This document shows positions 61,899 to 64,000 of a stretch of DNA of 64,000 bases, one piece after another. Source of the DNA: Ailanthus altissimus. Taxonomy: Eukaryota; Streptophyta; Magnoliopsida; Sapindales; Simaroubaceae. A model generated the notes under the pieces. That model worked only from the letters and a program-made list of their open reading frames with translations, did not search any database and was not told where the DNA came from. The stretch spans positions 24,603,001-24,667,000 of the forward strand of contig OX327706.1 of the NCBI GenBank assembly GCA_946807835.1, read 5' to 3'. The translations under genes were made by a program, and so were the position numbers. How positions within the stretch are numbered: position 1 is the first letter of the stretch; every line of letters starts with the position of its first letter.

Positions 61899-62820
61899 CT
61901 ACACCTTGTATCCTTTTACTCCTTCGGGATATCCTATGAATACCCCTTTGATAGCTCTAGGTTCCAACTTTCCCTCCTTAACATGTACAAAGGCAAGGCA
62001 ACCAAATATTCTAAGATGGTCATACTTCGGAGGATTGCCAGACCATTTCTCTTTTGGCGTCTTGAAGTCAATTGCTGAGGAGGGACTTCTGTTTATCAAG
62101 TAAGCAGCAGTCACTACAGCTTCTCCCCAAAATATCTTGGACATCTTCGCATTGGTAAGCATGCATCTAACTCTTTCAAGTAGGGTCATGTTCATCCTCT
62201 CAGCTACCCCATTCTGCTGCGGTGTTGATCTTACTGTTATATGCCTTGCAATCCCATGCTTGGCACAAAATCTATCAAACTCTCTGTTGTAAAACTCGAG
62301 GTCGTTGTCAATTCTTAACCTCTTTACCCTTTTGCCAGTTTGATTCTCAACAAGAACCTTCCAAGTCTTGAATATTTCAAAGGCTTGATCCTTGCTCTTC
62401 AACACATAGACCCACAGCTTCCTCGAATAGTCATCAATCAAGCTGAGAAAATATCTAGCACCACCACAAGTAGCTGTCTAAGCTGGTCCCCAAAGATCTA
62501 AGTGTATGTAGTCAAGAGTCCCCTTAGGCTTGTGCTCGCCGGTACTAAACCTCACTCTATGTGCTTTCCCTAACACACAATGCTCACAAAACTCCAAGGG
62601 CTGGAACTTATCCTCGCCAAACGCCTTTTGACTATATAACTCTTTTAGGTTTCTCTCGCCTAGGTGTGCCAGTCTAAGATGTCATAACTTGGTTTGCATA
62701 CTCTCATCATCTACAGATAATAGTGCATAACCACTCACGACTTCACCCTTAAGCACATAAACACCTTTGTGCTTCTCTCCTCTCATCACCACCATGGAAC
62801 CTCTCAAAACTCTTAAAATC
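61899..62820 (-). pseudogene. Element C integrase region
   Basis: The open part 61899-62441 holds the integrase core (DNDLEFYNREFD, STPQQNGVAERMN, IFWGEAVV). Upstream, 62442-62820 carries the zinc finger (HLRLAHLGERNLK, CEHC) but with stops at about 62478 and 62685. Unlike B, the core retains the WGEAVV and QQNGVAERMN residues, so this part decayed independently. Confidence 0.88.
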
Positions 62821-62822
62821 CC

Positions 62823-63920
62823 TCAATCGATCCTGATGGAACACCCATTCTGGTCTAAAGTCCCTAGTGAGATCAAGTTTCTCTTCAAGTCAGGAACATA
62901 CCTAACATCTGTCAACCCTCTCACTCGCCCATCATGTAGCCTAAGTTTAACACTACCAATTCCCATCATCTGACACGCAATGTCATTACCTATTAAGACC
63001 TTACCACTACTAATAGGCTGAAAATTTGTAAACCAAGACTTGTGCGGGCACATATGAAAAGTACAACCAGAATTTAAAACCCATTGTTCAGAGTTTATAC
63101 CATCAGTAGCGACGAGTGTCTCTGCGCTGTCATAGCTATCATCATAGGCAAACGCAGCATTCGCTTTCTTCTTATCCTGTGCTTTCTTCTCAGGACAGTC
63201 CTTTATGAAGTGCCCCTCTTTCTTGCAGCAATAGCACTTCCTAGGAGTCCTGGACTTCGACCTTGAGCCTTTTTTCTTTCCATCTCTATATGAGGGCCTT
63301 CCTCTTACAGATAAACTTTTTGCATTGCCCTCAGCCTGCTTTCTTAATAACTTTGAGTTTAATGATGATTTCACATCACTCATCGTTAAACTCTCTCTGC
63401 CGTAGAGTAGCGTATCAACAAAACTCTCATAGCTCTTGGGGAATGAACTCAGTAGGATAATTGCTCTATCTTCATCTTCTATCTTGATGTTGATAGACTC
63501 AAGATCAAGAATGATCTTATTGAAGGCGTCTATATGATCTTTCATCGGCGTCCCCTCTGACATGGACAGCTGATACAGCTTCTTCTTTATATGTAGTCTG
63601 TTGGCCAACGATTTTCTCATATAAAGAGAGTCAAGCTTCTTCCAAAGATCTATTGTCGTCGTCTCACCTGCTACTTCCCTTAGTACTTCATCGCTCAATG
63701 ACAGAACGATTGTGCTATGAGCTCTTTCTTGAATGTCCCTCCTTTCTGCTTCTGCTCTAGATGACTCTGGCGTCTTCTCTTCATCACTAGATGGAGCTGC
63801 AGTCTCCTCTAATGCCGAACCAAGTCTTTGGCTCACCAATAACGCCTTAACCTTCATCTTCCACAGATTGAAGTCATTCGTACCGTTGAATTTCTCTACC
63901 TTATACTTGGGTGTGGCCAT
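62823..63920 (-). pseudogene. Element C gag and protease N-terminal part
   Basis: 365 codons from ATG at 63920. The gag opening (YKVEKFNGTNDFNLWKMKVKA) is followed by a helical gag core, an intact CCHC zinc knuckle (CYCCKKEGHFIKDC, near 63200-63245) and the protease site, where the catalytic Asp is Asn (VLNSGC). It ends at TGA where B keeps Arg, a CGA-to-TGA transition. This is the best preserved gag of the family in the window. Confidence 0.9.
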
Positions 63921-63934
63921 GTCTGCTTAGAACC

Positions 63935-63949
63935 AAAGCTTTGATACCA
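63935..63949 (-). other. Primer binding site of element C
   Basis: The minus strand reads TGGTATCAAAGCTTT; it differs from the iMet-type site of B by a G-to-A change (CAGAGC to CAAAGC) and beyond. Confidence 0.75.
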
Positions 63950-63952
63950 GTT

Positions 63953-64000
63953 TGTTGAAGTGAAAGCACACAAACAAGCTAAACAATTCACCCAAGTAAT
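63953..64000 (-). repeat. 5' LTR of copia element C (first 48 bp only)
   Basis: tgttgaagtgaaagcac matches the inner end of the B and C LTRs. The rest lies beyond the window. Confidence 0.85.

Larger units (their letters stand above)
59138..64000 (-). mobile_element. Ty1/copia LTR retrotransposon C (5' LTR cut by window end)
   Basis: A minus-strand copia element of the same family and orientation as B. It has a 3' LTR (59138-59867), RT-RNase H, integrase, protease, gag, a primer site and the first 48 bases of the 5' LTR (from 63953). Gag is intact for 365 codons. Defects include TAG at 61020-61022 and 61899-61901 (both shared with B), a stop in SIRID-stop at 62823, a Trp-to-stop near 62685 and a stop near 62478. 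The protease catalytic Asp is Asn (63072-63074). The 3' LTR outer end begins tattaaag instead of tgttaaag. The target duplication cannot be tested. Confidence 0.94.

Noticed and set aside
1..64000. CRISPR arrays, operons, phage or bacterial mobile systems
   Set aside because: Intron-bearing plant genes and plant LTR elements throughout; repeats are LTRs, MITEs or AT-rich tandem repeats.

Overview
This is nuclear DNA of a flowering plant, very probably a eudicot. Genes have many short GT-AG introns, introns and spacers are AT-rich, and nearly half the window is retrotransposon. The species cannot be fixed from sequence alone; the gene content would fit a rosid such as Citrus.

Layout. 1-5326: a minus-strand Ty1/copia element (A), cut by the window start. 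5486-5664: a broken exon of a SEC14/CRAL-TRIO gene. 5670-12400: AT-rich spacer with a candidate old solo LTR. 13563-34604: the gene island. Its members are a coiled-coil, tail-anchored protein of unknown function (+), an Era-type organelle GTPase (+, 9 exons), the endo-beta-mannanase MAN7 (+, 5 exons), an intronless PPR protein like At3g47840 (+), and the plastid lipid phosphate phosphatase LPP-epsilon (-, 4 exons, with a hAT-type MITE in intron 2). 37950-43415: copia element B, complete with LTRs and target duplication. 46029-49620: a deleted Ty3/gypsy chromovirus (D) keeping gag, protease and a chromodomain remnant. 55386-56138: an intronless gene for an acidic two-pass membrane protein. 57126-57261: a tRNA-type SINE. 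59138-64000: copia element C, a sister of B, cut by the window end.

How the genes relate. The order unknown gene - ERA - MAN7 - LPP-epsilon matches, as I recall it, Arabidopsis At5g66480-66470-66460-66450, with the PPR gene added between MAN7 and LPP-epsilon. This is conserved microsynteny, not an operon. The functions are separate: plastid ribosome assembly, cell-wall mannan hydrolysis, organelle RNA processing and plastid phosphatidate dephosphorylation.

The most unusual signal is in the repeats. Copia elements B and C are nearly identical over about 2 kb of RT/RNase H, including two shared stop codons, but clearly diverged on both sides. This points to gene conversion or template switching involving an already dead copy. 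I found no convincing new biological system. Exon boundaries are read by eye from splice sites and checked for reading-frame consistency.
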